64,000 nt of DNA from Lycocorax pyrrhopterus obiensis (GCA_014706295.1 JACSVZ010000008.1:21121659-21185658), one strand, 5' to 3'. Numbered from the stretch's first letter, positions 1-14,106 are shown. The notes: generated by a model from the letters alone, not told the origin. Numbers and translations are program-made.

Positions 1-402
1 AGCTGTCTATGATTTTACAAGCTCATTTTATTACATACAGTTGTGTAATATTCACATGTGTTTGATTGTGTACTCAGTAGTCACAGTCTCTAAGTCAGTT
101 TTTTGGTGTCATCTGAGAACATTTACTCCACACTACCTTTCATTGAAAAAAGATGCTTGCAGAAGTTTACTTGCACAGTTAAAGAGACATTTTTTATGGT
201 TCTGTAAAACTGGATGTTATAGTCTTATTTTGGCAGATGCTGCTCTAAAATTATAAAGTTATAATGGTGATACAATCAGCCTTGAGAACATCTTGATGAA
301 TTAAACATGCTGCAGCTGCAGAGTTTGCTTTAGACATCTGCAACAATGACTTGATTAAAGCTACAGTAAACATAAAGCTCCAAAGTTTATAATATTGATT
401 TC

Positions 403-742
403 CAATGTGCTCTCTATTACTACCTGAAAGGAAGCTCTAGCTACGTGGGGCTTGGCCTCTTCTCCCAGGCAACAGTGACAGGACGAGAGGATATAGTCTT
501 AAGCTGCGTCAGAGGAGGGTTAGGTTGGACATGAGGAAGAATTTCTCCACAGAAAGGGTGACAAGGCATTGGAATGGCTGCCCAGGGAGGTGGTGGAGTC
601 ACCATCCCTGGAGGTGTTTAAGGAAAGACTGGACGTGGCCCTCAGTGCCATGGTCTGGTTGAAAAGGTGGTGTTGGGTCATAGGTTGGACTCGATGATCT
701 CAGAGGTCTTTACCAACCTAATGGATTCTGTGATTCTATGAT
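403..742 (+). mobile_element. CR1 LINE, 5'-truncated 3' end
   Basis: This is the 3' end of a CR1 retrotransposon, the dominant LINE of birds, in sense orientation. Recognisable landmarks in order are the CTACCTGAAAGG box near 419, the CTTCTCCCAGGCAACAG segment near 459, the GAAGAATTTCTCCAC block near 536, the GCCCAGGGAGGTGGTGGAGTC block near 580, and the GGTTGGACTCGATGATCTCAG block near 682. It ends in the family's octamer tail, here two units plus a partial one at 724-742. Only the last part of the second ORF's trailer and the 3' UTR are present, so it cannot code. It keeps the consensus well and is probably the youngest CR1 in the window. The 5' boundary is approximate. Confidence 0.93.
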
Positions 743-1370
743 TACTACAATTAAACACTGAGTCATTGTAAACAGATGCACATACTTTCATTTATGTTTC
801 AATTCTTCTCACTCTCTCTCAGAAAAGTGGAAATTACATGTGTGATTTGGGTGATTTTTTCTTTTTGCACCTGGTCTATTTTTAAAAATTAAGAATTAAA
901 ATAATCTACTTTTCTTACCTCTTGGTAAATTAAAAAATGATTATGCATTTTCTTACAAAGAATGTTTCTCCTCAGTGCTCTCTTAGCATTTTAAGTGTTT
1001 CACATACAGCATATGGTTGGTCATTTTTACTAAGTTTGCATGTAATTCATATATATGTTTAGCTAAGACTAATCTCTTTGCAATAGCAATCTGTACATCT
1101 AACACAAAGATAAAAGTACATAATTGTCATTTCCTTTACTCGGTGTGTTTTTTGAGCAATTCAGTGAAATCTGTATTGCTAATGAAAAGACATCTCTCAA
1201 AATGCATAAGTAGGTGCAGATCCTGAATATTTTGACTATACCTTTTTACTCAATTTCTAGGGCAGTACAGAACTAATTATTTTCAATTGTTTTAATTCAA
1301 TATTCAATCAGTATGGTGGGGTAAGTTATCGAATGTGGGGTAGGTTACCAAGTCTCGTATTTTCTGTCAA

Positions 1371-1620
1371 AAGAAAAAAGAAATCAAGAAGATAGGTAAA
1401 GAAGAAGCTGGAAAAGGAAGGAGCTGAGGACCAGAGAAGAAAATGGCATAGGAAGTGGGAGTCAGAAGGGGATGGTGGATGTACAGATTTGATACAGAGT
1501 GGCTGGAAAAAGCAATGGGGAATGGAATGGGTAGATTTAATTAGCAGCTCCATTGTGGAAAGGAATCTGGGTTGGTTGAAGTGACAACTGAAAAGGGGCA
1601 CAAAAATAGAATGACAGGGA
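1371..1620 (+). repeat. Purine-rich tract
   Basis: About 250 bases are strongly biased to A and G on the + strand, with many GAAGAAG and GGAA runs. The complement is read as a pyrimidine-rich open frame of 91 codons at 1326-1601, which I take as a by-product of the bias. It could be a degraded simple repeat or an old element; I do not recognise a family. Confidence 0.5.
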
Positions 1621-4600
1621 AGAGATATGAATGGAAGTTTGATGGACTGAAAAATAAATTAAATTCATCAGGCTAATGCTCTAAGCTGGCAACAAAAAAT
1701 AGGTAAAGGTTCAGTTGCCCCAAAAACTGACTAGACCACACATATCTCACTTAACTCTGGAAGTGGAATGAGTGGAGCCTGGAGTTACATTAAAAATCTG
1801 AGGGTAGAGATCAACAACTTAGCATAGGGGAGTAACAAAGACAGGGAGATACAGATTACAAAAGCTCAATTTCCTAAGACTGATTGATCCCACATTGGCC
1901 TGCAACTCAAGATTGTGTCAGTGCTGTCAGCAAATATTTGTTAGCCCTGTAGCACAGTACTTTTCCTGCCTAGTGAACAAAGCCCAAGTATCTTACAGGA
2001 TTTGAAGTAAGCAGCATTTCTTTGAAGAAATGAAGTCTCTATGCATATACATAGGAAAATTGAATTAAGGATAAAATTCAATCAACCACGTTCTGGGATT
2101 TCTTAAATTGCAAGTCTTTGATTTTGCAATCCCAATAAACTTCTTCTGAAGTGGTTTGTTTATAGTAATCCCATATGAATTACAACTGAGTTTCCTAAAA
2201 TCCAGTTTTCTGCATTTTTCTCGTTTCATTCACTCTTACAAAGCTTTATAAGGCAAAATACAAAAAACCCCCCAGTATTTGACAAAGCTGCTGTAAACAG
2301 CATGGATTTAAAATGAAACATGAGTATAGCTAAATAGTATAAAGGAAATAATCCCTGAGAATATTTTTAAGGACTTTGTGATAGTACAGAGATTATCAGA
2401 GAACTGCAGGGGACAGTGAGTTTTTGATCTCTTTTTGTTTGCAACAATGTGCTACTTGACATGCTAAAATATTTGCCTGGGTTGTCAGATAGGAAGTTCC
2501 AAGTTTCCTTTCACTTTGTGTGCCCCAAACTGAAAACATTTTAGTCTGGATGGGAATGTATTATATTGTTTATTTACTGTGGAATGTTTTTAATTTTTAA
2601 AATTGTAATGGGAGATTGGATGCATAACAATGTAGTGTTTTGCAACAAAGTGACCACATATCTGTCATTTTAAACAGAGAATAATTCCATTTTATGTGCA
2701 ACATGGTCTTGTTTATGAACTAAACTTTAACAAGTTCTGTTAAGTCAACAGATAATGTTTTTTAATATTTTATTTCTCAAACTGTCAGTGTTTCAGCACT
2801 GGTCTTTTTCTTTCTCCTTCATCAAAACTACTTGGAGTAAGTAGATTGCATGTAGAAAACATGAAGATATTTTGTTACACTATGTTATGAAATAGTTGGG
2901 TGCCTAGAATATTCTAATATTAGCCTGATTATTCTATTTTACTTGATTAATTTACTTGTTACTGTTCAGAATTTGATATCAATAAACCTGTAACAAGACC
3001 TAGAGATGAGTTTAAGAGAAACGTTCCAGTCTGGTATTTCTGATTAAAAGCACAGGACATGTCCAGTGGTAAAATGAAATGAGAATTTATGATTATGGCT
3101 TCTATTACCTTCAAAAATTATTCATGCCCAGAATTATTAGAATAAATTCCACTGCATTATTTTGCATCAGTACCATGACACATGATTTTGCCTGAGGGTA
3201 TCAAGTCAATGGGTAATGTTTGCAATACTGCTTTTTCAATCATGGTTTGCTATAATGTCATTTCAAAGAGTAATTTTTTCCTCTCTGATTTATTTATCAT
3301 CTTATTTGTAGCTGGATTAGGAACAGATTAGTTTTTATTTTAAGGCAGGCATGCTGATGTGAATATTACTGCAGAAAATACCAGTTAAACATGAAAATTA
3401 CATATGGAGATAATATATTGTCAGAGAAACTTCAGGTTATTGCTACTGAAAACTGTTATGATACTGTCAAATGAAAAATGCACAGTGTCTGCACAGTGTT
3501 GTGGCATTGAATTTGTTGACATACTTCACATTTCTAGCACAATTAGTACTTCAGCGTTTATGCTCCATAATTATAATAAAATTGTTTGCACTGTTGATAG
3601 TCTCATTCATAAACATAGCTTAACTATTTAGTAAAATGGCTAATTACAAGCAAATCAATAATCACCAATAGTCAGTCTTAAAAACGAACCTCTCCAAAAA
3701 AAACCAAATGAAAAAGATTGGGAAAAGCAAAGAAGGAAAAGCACCTGAAAGTTGTTAGTCGTGTTGCTTAGGAAAGTACTAGAAGACAGATTCTCAGATG
3801 TTATAACTATCCACAAAATATAAAGAATATGTGTTGACCTTAATGAAGCTAAATACTGATGGGTAATTACTACACAGTTCCTTGGGCCTTGATTCTGTAA
3901 TGTCTTTTTTTCATCAAGCAATGTTTCATGTTGAGAATGTTGTCTGGCTGAGTACTGGTGGAATGAGCTGCTGTCCCTCAGGCCGGATAGCAGTATGAAT
4001 ATCAGGACCATGAAGAAGTTTCATTTTTCCATGGTACTTTCAGGCAGTGTTCATACTATGCAAGACAATCGTTGAGTACAATTATTTGAAAGCTCTAACA
4101 TAATGACAGGATTGTATGCATTTTTATATGGAAATTGCTTTACTTAGCCTTTTTTTCTTCCCCTGTTTCCACCCCACCCTCTTCATAAAATCATTTTGCT
4201 TGCTGTGAAAGTTGCTGAACACGGTGTTTCTTGTTAGCAGTTTGTCTAGCTGATGAGTCAGCTGGAGACTTCAGAGAAGTAGCCACTATTTTACAGATCA
4301 GTGTTATGTTGTATTCCCATACTTTCATTGGCGATTGGAGGCACTCAACCTCCTATCAGTCAGTGCACTGCAGGAATTTATGGATCGTCCCTAACACTTC
4401 TCTGCAGCTGCTTTACAAAATTCTGGGTCTGTAAGTGGTGTAAAACTGCAAAGCCATTTGTTATGCTGAAGCTCAGAGCAGATTTATGTTTTCCACCAAA
4501 GACGTACAACATTCATTCTAGTAAAGTTAACAGTAGCATAGAGAAGGAAATAAAAATTGCTGGCTTCCTGCTCAGTGTTTGCAAAGCCTGCTCTCACCTC

Positions 4601-7600
4601 GGTCATGGCAGGTCAGTAGAGAGGGAATGGAGCTGATTGTGATGCTGAAGGTAAGGCTGCCTGGCACAACACGACAGACCTGAATGACAGATGGAAATAA
4701 ATCCTGGTGCATGGGCTGCACCCGGTTAGGGCTAGATCGAGGAGATACACCTTTACCTGTTAAAAAGAAATGGAATCATAGTCCCTGTAGCTTAACATTG
4801 ATATCACCGAATTCTGATACTAATGTCAGTAATTTTTAAGTGTTGATGGCAGCTCTGGGCTCCTCTTAGTAATTTTAGTAAAAATCTCTCTCTATTACCA
4901 TATGTATTCCTTTTTGACATATAGCATATAAAACACAGCCCACTCTCCTGCTTAAGGTGATGTTCAGTGACTCAAGTTCCACATGATAAGGCTAGAAAAT
5001 AGCATGGAGCTAGGTATTTAGGGAAGATTTTAAAGAAATATGCTTGGGACAGGGTAGCTTTCACTCACATTTCTTGTATTATTATAAATCATATAGTAAC
5101 CCATTAAATCAATACAAACAAAGTAATGATGCTCGTCTTTAGGTTAGTAAACTCAAATATAGACAAAACCACATGATAATTATGTCAGCAAAATGCTTAT
5201 TTTCCTTGAAATTGGTTCCTAGCTATTGTTATGGAGAGTTATTATGCATTTTCTCGTAAGTTTCCTCAGACCTTTTGGCTTATACCTTTTAGAGCTACTA
5301 GCTGCACTAGTTAATCGACAAGTTGGGTCTGCAAAAAATCACTCCAGAAAGTGATAGCTTTTGATAATGAGGAAGGTGGGAATATATTTTTGCAAGTAAA
5401 CAATTTTTGAACTGGAAATAATTGAAACACTTGAAGCTTGCAACATCCTTCCTCTCCCTCCCTCGCAGCTGCTCCTTTTGCTGAGTCGCTTGCCAGACAC
5501 TGCGTGCACCTTCTTCTCAGAAACCCACTAACCCACTTATCCATTCAGATAAAAACAGGTTATGCTTTTTATTCAATCTGCTCTAATTCTTAACTAAGAC
5601 CCAAATAAGTTTATCTAGACTATTGCTCTATTCTAGGTGCTCTTGTTTGCTTTTTCACTGGCTGATGGTTGGAGTAAATTTGTGTTGTTCTGTAAATCTT
5701 GGCTTGAGTGAAATGTTCTGAGTCATTACATTAGATATTTTAGTCTGAGTTTGCATCTACCTGAGAAAAAATCAATTCAGATATTTCTGAACTCAAATTC
5801 CATTGAAATTTTCTCTTCACTGCTTTCTTTGGTTTTACCTCCCTGTCTTCTTGTGTGTTGGACTCATTCTCCAAACGGAAGTGCTGAACTGCAGAAGCTC
5901 ATCAGTGTGGTCAGTATTGTGAGAACTGTTAGCATAGGAGGCTCCATTAGGAGGTCATGTCAAGTCAATCATTCAATAACTCCTCCATCCTGGTTTGGCT
6001 TTAGTGATTTTCTGCCCTGTTACTGATGTCCTCCATTCTGTCCTTCTCTCCTGCTTTTTTTTTTTTTATTCACTTATTTTTAGAAAATGCTACTAGCATC
6101 TACATATTTGTGATTCCAGGATAAACCTAATAGAATTTGATGGGGATCAAGGATATATACAACTCGAAGTGTTTATTTTGGGATTTGCAATAACTTAATT
6201 GTCAATAAATAGAATGTCCAATTAGTTGTGCCATGGAGTGAATTTGGATAATTTTTCATCAATCAGTCTGTATAATCTGATTACCTCTCTTCTGATTGAC
6301 CTTTCTGGGAGAAGATGTAAGTGTGAAGCTGAAACAAACATATGCTCTTCCTGTCTGTCTTGTCTTCTCTTGGGCTTTCTTGACTCAGTTGCTTTGACAG
6401 TGGTCCTTGTACTTGTCACACCCAAGGATTCTTAGACATCTGCATTCAACACATTCAATGGTTGGCTTTGGAACTCAGGTTTTTGTTTGAAAATTATGCT
6501 TTCCTTGCTAGAGGGTGACTTTTTTATGACCTCTGTGTTTTCAAGTTTACTTTTTATTGTGAGCTAATGGAGATATTCAGGCTTGTGAGGCAACTCAGGC
6601 TTCCCAGTGGAAAACAGCAGTGAACTTGTATGATTTCATAAGGCTTGTTTGCTAAGGTTCACCAGAAATCCATACAGCTCACTGTAGTCAAATGGAAAAG
6701 CCTTTGGGATGTCTTTAATTTTGCCCTGAGACCTTCCTTTTCTTCTCACTGGATTTGGGTACTGTCAGTCACAGCAACCTTTAACTCTCAAAAATAGGAA
6801 GCAAATTAAATTATACAGGTATAAAGCACTATGTGGGTGCCCACACATATTTAGCTTTGCAAACTTTGAACAGTTGATAGAACAACATATTTTTTGCTTT
6901 CTGGTCTCTTTGTTCTTTCTTTCTTGCTTGCTTTTCTTACCTTTCAGGCTGATCTCATTCCTGTTTTTAAGGAATTTTGTAGTGCAAGCCCCAAAACGTT
7001 CTTGCAATTCTGATCATACAATAAGTGAAAATGTGACTAGTTCAAGCTTCCAAATGTCTTTTTATTTCTTTTCTCCTCAGTATTTTGTGGATTAGAAGAA
7101 GTTGCTTGGGGCTATTGTTACATGTTACATTTAATATTCATATATCAACAAACAGTTTTATGTACTACAGCTACTTGTTTAAAAATACGTTAACAATGGT
7201 TGCTATAGCATTCATAGAAATTCTCCCATAAAAGTGTTGGTTGTTCACACCTATTCTAACTTGTTGGTTTTATTTCTGTATATGGTTATTTCATCATTTT
7301 CACAGACGAGAATTAATTTAATGCTCTACCCATTTATTGTCAGAACCTTTCACTGAACTCAGTAAAATAGGACCATTGAGTACAAAAGATAGCTTCAGTC
7401 AATCTAAGAATTGCAGGAAATGTTAAAACAAAAATACTTCAGTGCATTGTTTTGTGGATATGTGATTGTACAGACTTTTTTGATGCAATGCTCAGACAAT
7501 CTCACAAGCTGAATATTTTCAGCTTGGTATGCAGGAGTTTAGGTCAAAATAACCAAAAAAATCACAAAATAATGAAATGTATACCCACGTTGTCAGGTAT

Positions 7601-7651
7601 ACATTATAAAAGGCTGATTTAGTAAACACAGCTTCTTCCTAAAGTTTCTGC

Positions 7652-7693
7652 AGTGCTGATGTGACCTGTGTGCCGTGGTGGTGCATCAGCACT
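7652..7693. repeat. Perfect 10-bp inverted repeat
   Basis: AGTGCTGATG at 7652-7661 is exactly complementary to CATCAGCACT at 7684-7693, with a 22-base GC-rich spacer. The element sits in a locally GC-rich patch (about 7650-7745) inside the DNTT intron. A short hairpin is possible, but the stem is short for a microRNA precursor. No function is assigned. Confidence 0.6.
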
Positions 7694-8300
7694 TGTACTG
7701 GAGAACTGGCCCGGGGTCAGAGAACAGGTGGAGTAACACTCGGGTCAGGTAAACACACAGGAACATTCCCTCTGGCAATCGTGTGGAAGATATGATGGAT
7801 TACTCATGTTTCTTCCTTCACAATTCTTTCTGTAAGCCTCTTTCGTTAATTTAATTAACAGCTACTTATATTTTTTCAAGGATACAAATGCTATTTGAGC
7901 AAATGGGATCAGAGAAATAGGGAGTTTGACCAATTTAATAGCTTTGTACTTTTAGTCTGATAAGCCATTGAGGTATATTCTATCAGTTGTGGGTCTGATG
8001 TTACGGTGTACTGCTTCACTGATTGCCATGGCCTTTCATAGCTAAAGAAGCCCTTGCAAGGAATGCAAGCAGCATCACCTTTTCATTTTTCCCAATTATC
8101 TTTAATTAAAAATCTTCAATTGACTTGGCACAAGTGATGACTTCTGGAGATGTCACTAAAGTGACAAATACATGTGTAAGAAATGTAAGGTGCATTGTGG
8201 TATCTTTTACCATGGCTGATTAAGCAAGTCCTGTTGCTATCATCATTCATCTACAGCTGACTTTACCTGTAAAACTTATTTTTATAATGGACTCCGTCCA

Positions 8301-8323
8301 TTTGCAAACTCCAAGTTTGCAAA
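8301..8323. repeat. Perfect 10-bp inverted repeat, 3-bp loop
   Basis: TTTGCAAACT at 8301-8310 and AGTTTGCAAA at 8314-8323 are exact reverse complements around CCA. The arms contain ATTTGCAAA-type sequence, one base from the octamer ATTTGCAT bound by POU factors, so a paired protein-binding site is an alternative to a hairpin. This is inference only. Confidence 0.6.
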
Positions 8324-10477
8324 TGACAGTCTGTCCTCCTCTTTTCTGTTGTTTGTTTATCATTGTCTTGCTTGTGGCCACTGTGATAATTTGAGATGTT
8401 AAGTGATGGGGGTTATAAAGTGACTGCTTGGTATTTATCATTCAGTGTACTGGTAGAACTACAAAGTTAGGTATGATCATGTTGTCATTACATCTTCATT
8501 TTACTAACTTTTAAAAAAAAAGGAGATATTAAGGTAATTAAACTGCTGTGAATATGTGTCACATGTTAATACGAAAATCAGTGGGAGAACACGAAAATTA
8601 AATTTAAAATGTGTAAACACCTTGTGTAAGATTTTGCCATTTTAAAGCATGCAACACAATCCTGGACACAAAGAAAAGGTTAGAATAAATGTGTGTGTTA
8701 ATGGTGTTCCAGGTGCTTGTCTAGAACCAAAGTTGTATCAAAGAGTATTTTGTAAATTGCTAACAAGGTACTGTTGGCAATAATCTCTGTGCCCTTCTTC
8801 CCCTCCCCGATTTATTTCATGTAATAGCATGTCAGAAGGAGCCCAGGCAGACCTTAATGATTATGGTCCTTCAGGGTCTTTTGCAAAAGGAAGGGATGTG
8901 CCTTGTACACAATGTCATAGTTTTCAAAAAGATAATGAAATCTGCTAGAGTATAACTGCATTCTTTCTGAGTTACAGCTGTAAAGCACATAAAAGTCATG
9001 GCTCTGAAAAGAGCAGGAAAAATGGGATATGGAAGGGAATTACTTGGTCTTTAAGGACACAATTTGGCTGTGCCTTGTTCAAGAACAAAGGTTCAAATAG
9101 TTTGTAAAGCAGAGTTGTGCCAGTAATTAATTAGGAAACTTCATACTTAATTCTTGTTCTTCAGCTAATACCAAGGATTATAAGGATTTAAATAAAGAAA
9201 TTAATCAAATTTCCACCACGTCTCATCCTCAGAACAGTGGATTTCACATGTACGTACAAACCTGGAGTAGTTTGCTCTGCAGCAGATTCTGCTGGTTCAG
9301 AACCATCAAATTCCACTTCATCAATGATAATATGTGGTACTGACTTTTATTTTTGGGTACTTGTATTCAAACTAATTTTCTAAGTTCATCTTGAGGTGGG
9401 GTAAATAGTAATGAAATGCTATAGTGACAAGCTAAGAGTTATTAATGGTATTGCTCAAGCATAATAGGTTATTTAATTTGGTATTGGACAACACACTTAT
9501 TGCCAAGCAATTTGGGAATAAGTAGTAGGATATCAGTCTGCTTGGAATACAATTAAATGTGTGCTTTTCAAGAAGGCTGTGCTGTTGGCTAATGCTGATT
9601 TAGATAACTAAAACTAGAATGCTGCTTTATTAAGTAATAGTTTTGTTTTGCTGGATTCATCATGATAAAATATGATATGAAACCAAGTGGCAGTAGAAGT
9701 ATAACATGCATGAACTTTGGCCATGACAGATAGGATATCATAAAGCTGTGCTAGCTCTGTGCCTTCACTCTCTGCTTCACTTTCATCAAAAGTATTATTG
9801 ATCATTAATGCCAAAAGGAAAAATAAGAGGTAGCAATTCATATAAGAAAACTTTTGGATGGCAGTTGTTCTACATTAGGTGTAGTTAATGGCCATTTTTG
9901 CAACCACAAATGTAATATTTACATCCATTGAAATGACAGAATTGATTAAATGGGATAAGAGAAGAGTAATACCAGAAGCTCCAGAGCATTGTTTTTTTGT
10001 AAATTTGATTGATGTTGATGGGGCATGTTTTGGATCTGCAGAATATTAGTAAGAAGATGAAATAAAATCACAACTAGGCAAGCAGTTCATTACTTCTCTT
10101 GAGCAAAAAGAAAAAAGCGAGAAAGAATGGTAGTGAATGCAATAATCAAATTTGCATCACTGTGTAAGCTCTGCATAGATTGACATAGAAGGAAAATCAT
10201 AGGTTATGGTTAACATTAATAACACTTACATTGTTAAAGCAGTTGGCAGATATCAGCTAGAGATTCATTTAGAAACATTGCTTGTAGCTACTGAGAATGG
10301 TATGCAGCATCAAATACTTTGTATTAGAAATTTTCCCTGTCAAGCAAATGAAATGAGTTTAGCTTGCAGGAAAACATAAAGTGACAGAACAAAAGAAATG
10401 GAATGCATTTTGGGGTCCCAGAGATATGAAGAGCTTCTATTAAAGAGTGTCTGTAACATCTGTCTACAAGTGTAAGA

Positions 10478-10608
10478 TTTTTTTTTTCTTGTTTTACTTT
10501 TATTCTTTTTTTTGTTTTTTTTTGCAGTAAGGTAGGTGTATGGATTGCCCTCTTTTTCTTAGTAATATTAAAAGAAAAAAAAAAGAACAAAAGAAAGAAC
10601 AAAAAAAA
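10478..10608. repeat. Facing T-rich and A-rich tracts
   Basis: A T-rich tract (10478-10524) is followed 45 bases later by an A-rich tract (10569-10608), each interrupted by similar G/C positions, so the two can pair imperfectly. The T-rich part ends in GCAG at 10524-10527, which looks like a splice acceptor, but no coding exon follows. They may be two simple-sequence tracts close together by chance. Confidence 0.5.
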
Positions 10609-11806
10609 TCCCTTAGGTCCTGTCATCCCAAGAGATACTTGAGGAATATCCCCAGTATTGTTATCCAGTGGACAGTTGTTGATGTCTTCTTTCCCTTTCT
10701 TTTATTCTGTTCAATTTTTATTTTCTACCATTTTTTCTTCTCCTGTCTATGTGAAAAAGTACAGTATTTCCCCTGTTCCATGTTGTTTGTGGGTTCCTTT
10801 AATTCCAGAATCTGACATTTGAACTTCCTAGGAAAAAAAGGAATATTATTTGTCTATGCTTTATAAGCAATCTTTGCTATTGCGGAGACAACTTTAATCA
10901 GTCAGCTCTCGGTTGTGAATCTCTGGTGCCAGAAATTGCTCCACCATCCATGGATCTACTCTGATCTAATTATGGGCTCCTCTTCCTGACCCATTCCCAT
11001 GGGTGTGCTGGACAACACAGCCCTCCTGGAGAAATTGCTCGGCAGCTGAGAGAGCAGAGGTGCTGGCACACGTGTTCCTAAGCATTGTGGTAGTCAGCTT
11101 CAAAGGAATTTATCAGTGGGTTCTCTAGGCAGCATGTCCTCTTTCACAGCAGAAAATAAATCTAGAAACTTAACCTTGAAGTTTTCACAACACTGGAGTT
11201 TGATAGTTCAGAGCTGAACACTGATTTAGACTTAAAATGATTCAGGAATTGCTGAAATATTAACTATTCTTTCTTGTTTCCAAACTCCTCTAAATTGTGA
11301 GGTATCACTGTTTTAATATTCACCTAGCTTAGCAGGTTTTTAAATTATTATTGTACTTCAGTGATGAAAGGAATGCATAAGGCTATGTACTTTATTGTAT
11401 CAGACATCACAGGGGAGGTAGGCTTGTGGGTGTTCCTGTGTAAAAATAATCTCCTGTATTGAAGTGCAAGTATGAAAAAACAAAACTTCATTTTACTGTA
11501 AAACATTCAGCAGGAGTGTGTGTAAAGAAGAAAAAAAAGCTTGGCTTTTAATTGATGCTTTTAATGCTTGGCTATGCACAATTAGTGTCACCACCAAAAC
11601 AGCTTGAATGCCCTTACAGAGAACATTACCATATTAATTTAACAACATTTATGATTTTATGAAGGAAGTCCTGCTATAGACCCTCATGAAAAGGAAATGT
11701 AAGTTGGATCTGAGGTGCATAGGGTCTTGGAAAAGTAAATCAAAACAAAGTTGTAAGCTAGGTATGAGAAGTGAGAACATCAAGCAGCATTAAAATTCTT
11801 TTTTAA

Positions 11807-12058
<252 letters not shown>

Positions 12059-13199
12059 AATGATTTGCCCGTGTACATTCATCAGTTGACAGCAATGGTC
12101 TTTCTGCCCATCTTGCAGTCTGGTTTCACTATATATGCATATATGTAATATGTGTTTCTATGACAACTAAAAAAAATTACGTAAGTATTACAAGCCATTT
12201 GCACATGCTAATGTTCCTAGAAGATAAGAGTTTAAGTTTTTCAAAATCTTTTCCAGTCTTTTCTGGTTTTGAAGTTTCTATGTGGGAGTGATAAGACTGA
12301 GCTTGTTTTGGGGGGGGAAACTTGGAACTGATGAGATTTTTGCTTATGGTAGGAATTTAACATTAGTATGAACAATACTTGCTTTTTAAAATAGTCAGCT
12401 ACAACAATACGTAAATAATTCAAAACATTTGAGCTGAGTCAAAACATTACGGAAATGTATGCTGGTCTGTAACTGCATTTCTTACGTATTTTGCTGAGTC
12501 TGTGTATAAAATTGCTCAGTATATAAGGCTTAATGACCTAGGCAGTAACCACGTCGCAGTCTCAGCATCTTGAGGCTTCAGTTGTAATATTTTCCCAGGT
12601 AGGGCACCGTTCTACAAAAACAGTAAACAAGTTGATAATTCAGTGAGAGTTAAAAAACATTTCACAGGAAGGGATTTTGAAAGGAAAAGTGGAATAACTC
12701 AGTAGCAATCTTCAATTATGCAGAAAAATACTATAAATTTAGAACACTGATTTGGACTAAAGAAGATTCAGATTATGTGGGGTGATGTTCCTCAATCAGG
12801 AATTTGAATCACATAAATTTGAAGCATGAAAACCGCTGTTTTAACTGTCAGGCTGGTGACTGCTCCAAGACAAAAGATTTTAATTATCTGTGCTCAATTT
12901 AGATAGCTGGAAATTTATTTATTAGTAAGTGTGAATGCATTGGAATGGGATTTTACTTGAGCTGTTGGGCTATTGGCTGCTATACAGTGATATTCCCTCT
13001 CTTTAGTCAGAAATTCATCTAGGATGTGAAAGGCTTTCTGATAAAAGCCCTATGAGATATTTTGGTTTCAGAAAATGTCCACGTAGCTCTTGTGACCATA
13101 GTGATAATGAAGGATTTATAATACATTTATCCTTTAATAAACAGGCAGCGCTTTAGGAAATGAAGCTGTTTACTGATCATTTGTCATTTGTAGAATAAA
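12059..13199 (+). other. DNTT: Probable DNTT 3' UTR
   Basis: The sequence after the DNTT stop codon has no further coding signal. The first canonical AATAAA signals are at 13136-13141 and 13194-13199. The second is followed by a T-rich stretch near 13237-13264 of the kind that supports cleavage. A further AATAAA at 13527-13532 is possible. A TATAAA variant near 12505 could give a much shorter UTR, closer to what I recall for mammals. The end is therefore uncertain; transcript data would decide it. Confidence 0.45.
13136..13141 (+). other. Candidate DNTT poly(A) signal
   Basis: Canonical AATAAA, the first one after the stop codon, about 1.08 kb downstream. A second lies at 13194-13199. Neither can be chosen firmly from sequence. 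Confidence 0.35.
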
Positions 13200-14106
13200 G
13201 GTTATTAAGAACACCAGGACTGGTCAAATAATTTTCTTTCTTAGAAGTCTGAACTTTTTTTCCTCTGTTGAGGCTGACTACACCTCTTGACATGATGGGG
13301 AAAGAATGGCAATGACAGGGCTATGCACAACAGTTATTACTGACAGTAAAGGCTTCTCATATTCAAACAGTATTTGATACAAAGAAACAGTATGCTTAGT
13401 TTTTTTACTCATTACTTTCAACTGGGGAATAGACTTTTAGAGGACTGTGTTGTAAACTATTCTAAAACCTCAGTCAGGGTTTTAGAAAAATGGGATAATG
13501 GCAGGTACTTGCTTCTTGCCTGTTTCAATAAAACCATCCTATTTAAGTACAGTTTTGCTAACTGAGCTGAAAATACAGTGCTACTTCCTAAACTCCTCTA
13601 ACTATAAAGCACTGGCATTGCTTCCTGCTTTATAGTGCTGATGTATGAAGTATCTTCTCTGTGTTTTTCATCAGGATGCTGACACTTAAGTAGCAGTGAC
13701 ATTTTTCAGTCCTAATGGAAGAAAACAAAAGCTATGTTACCTTGTCTGAATATTCTTTCTACTTGGCCAACATTTATGAGAAATTATACATTCCAGTTGT
13801 GCTGTTCCTGCAAACTTCAAGACACACATGAAATACCAAACATTCTGAGTTCCACATAAATAAATAACTCCCATCTTGGGTGCCTATGCATCACTTATAA
13901 TTATATCACCTGTGAGGGAAAAGATACCAACACAAGTTCTGTCAGCTCCTCCAAGACTGGAAGAAATCAACATATCACTTTATTCTTTTATTTCCCTCAA
14001 TTTTTCTGAACTTTAGAATACATCTTACAGATTACTCACTGAATCAACTATTATAAAAATTATGGAACTGATAAACGAGGGATTGTGTTAAAGAGAACAG
14101 ATTAGA
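13200..14106. other. Noncoding, downstream of DNTT
   Basis: AT-rich DNA with no coding exon I can recognise. It holds a third AATAAA at 13527-13532 and a perfect inverted repeat at 13601-13636. If the DNTT transcript uses the late signal, the first part would still be UTR. Confidence 0.5.
13601..13636. repeat. Perfect 10-bp inverted repeat
   Basis: ACTATAAAGC at 13601-13610 pairs exactly with GCTTTATAGT at 13627-13636 across a 16-base spacer. The arms are flanked by ACT on one side and GCT on the other and do not extend cleanly. No function is assigned. Confidence 0.6.

Noticed and set aside
3655..4011. 118-codon ATG-started open frame on the minus strand with a hydrophobic start
   Set aside because: No family motif, no splice or promoter context, and frames of this length are expected several times by chance on 128 kb of AT-rich strands.
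4785..4805. Sequence resembling the start of mitochondrial tRNA-Phe
   Set aside because: The match covers only about 15 bases and then departs; no cloverleaf and no further mitochondrial sequence follow.
11092..11110. GC-richer stretch at 10920-11110 checked for the penultimate DNTT exon (it reads VLDNTALLEKLL)
   Set aside because: The resemblance to the TdT LDNHALYDKTK motif is superficial; the flanking residues do not match and there is no donor site at the right place.
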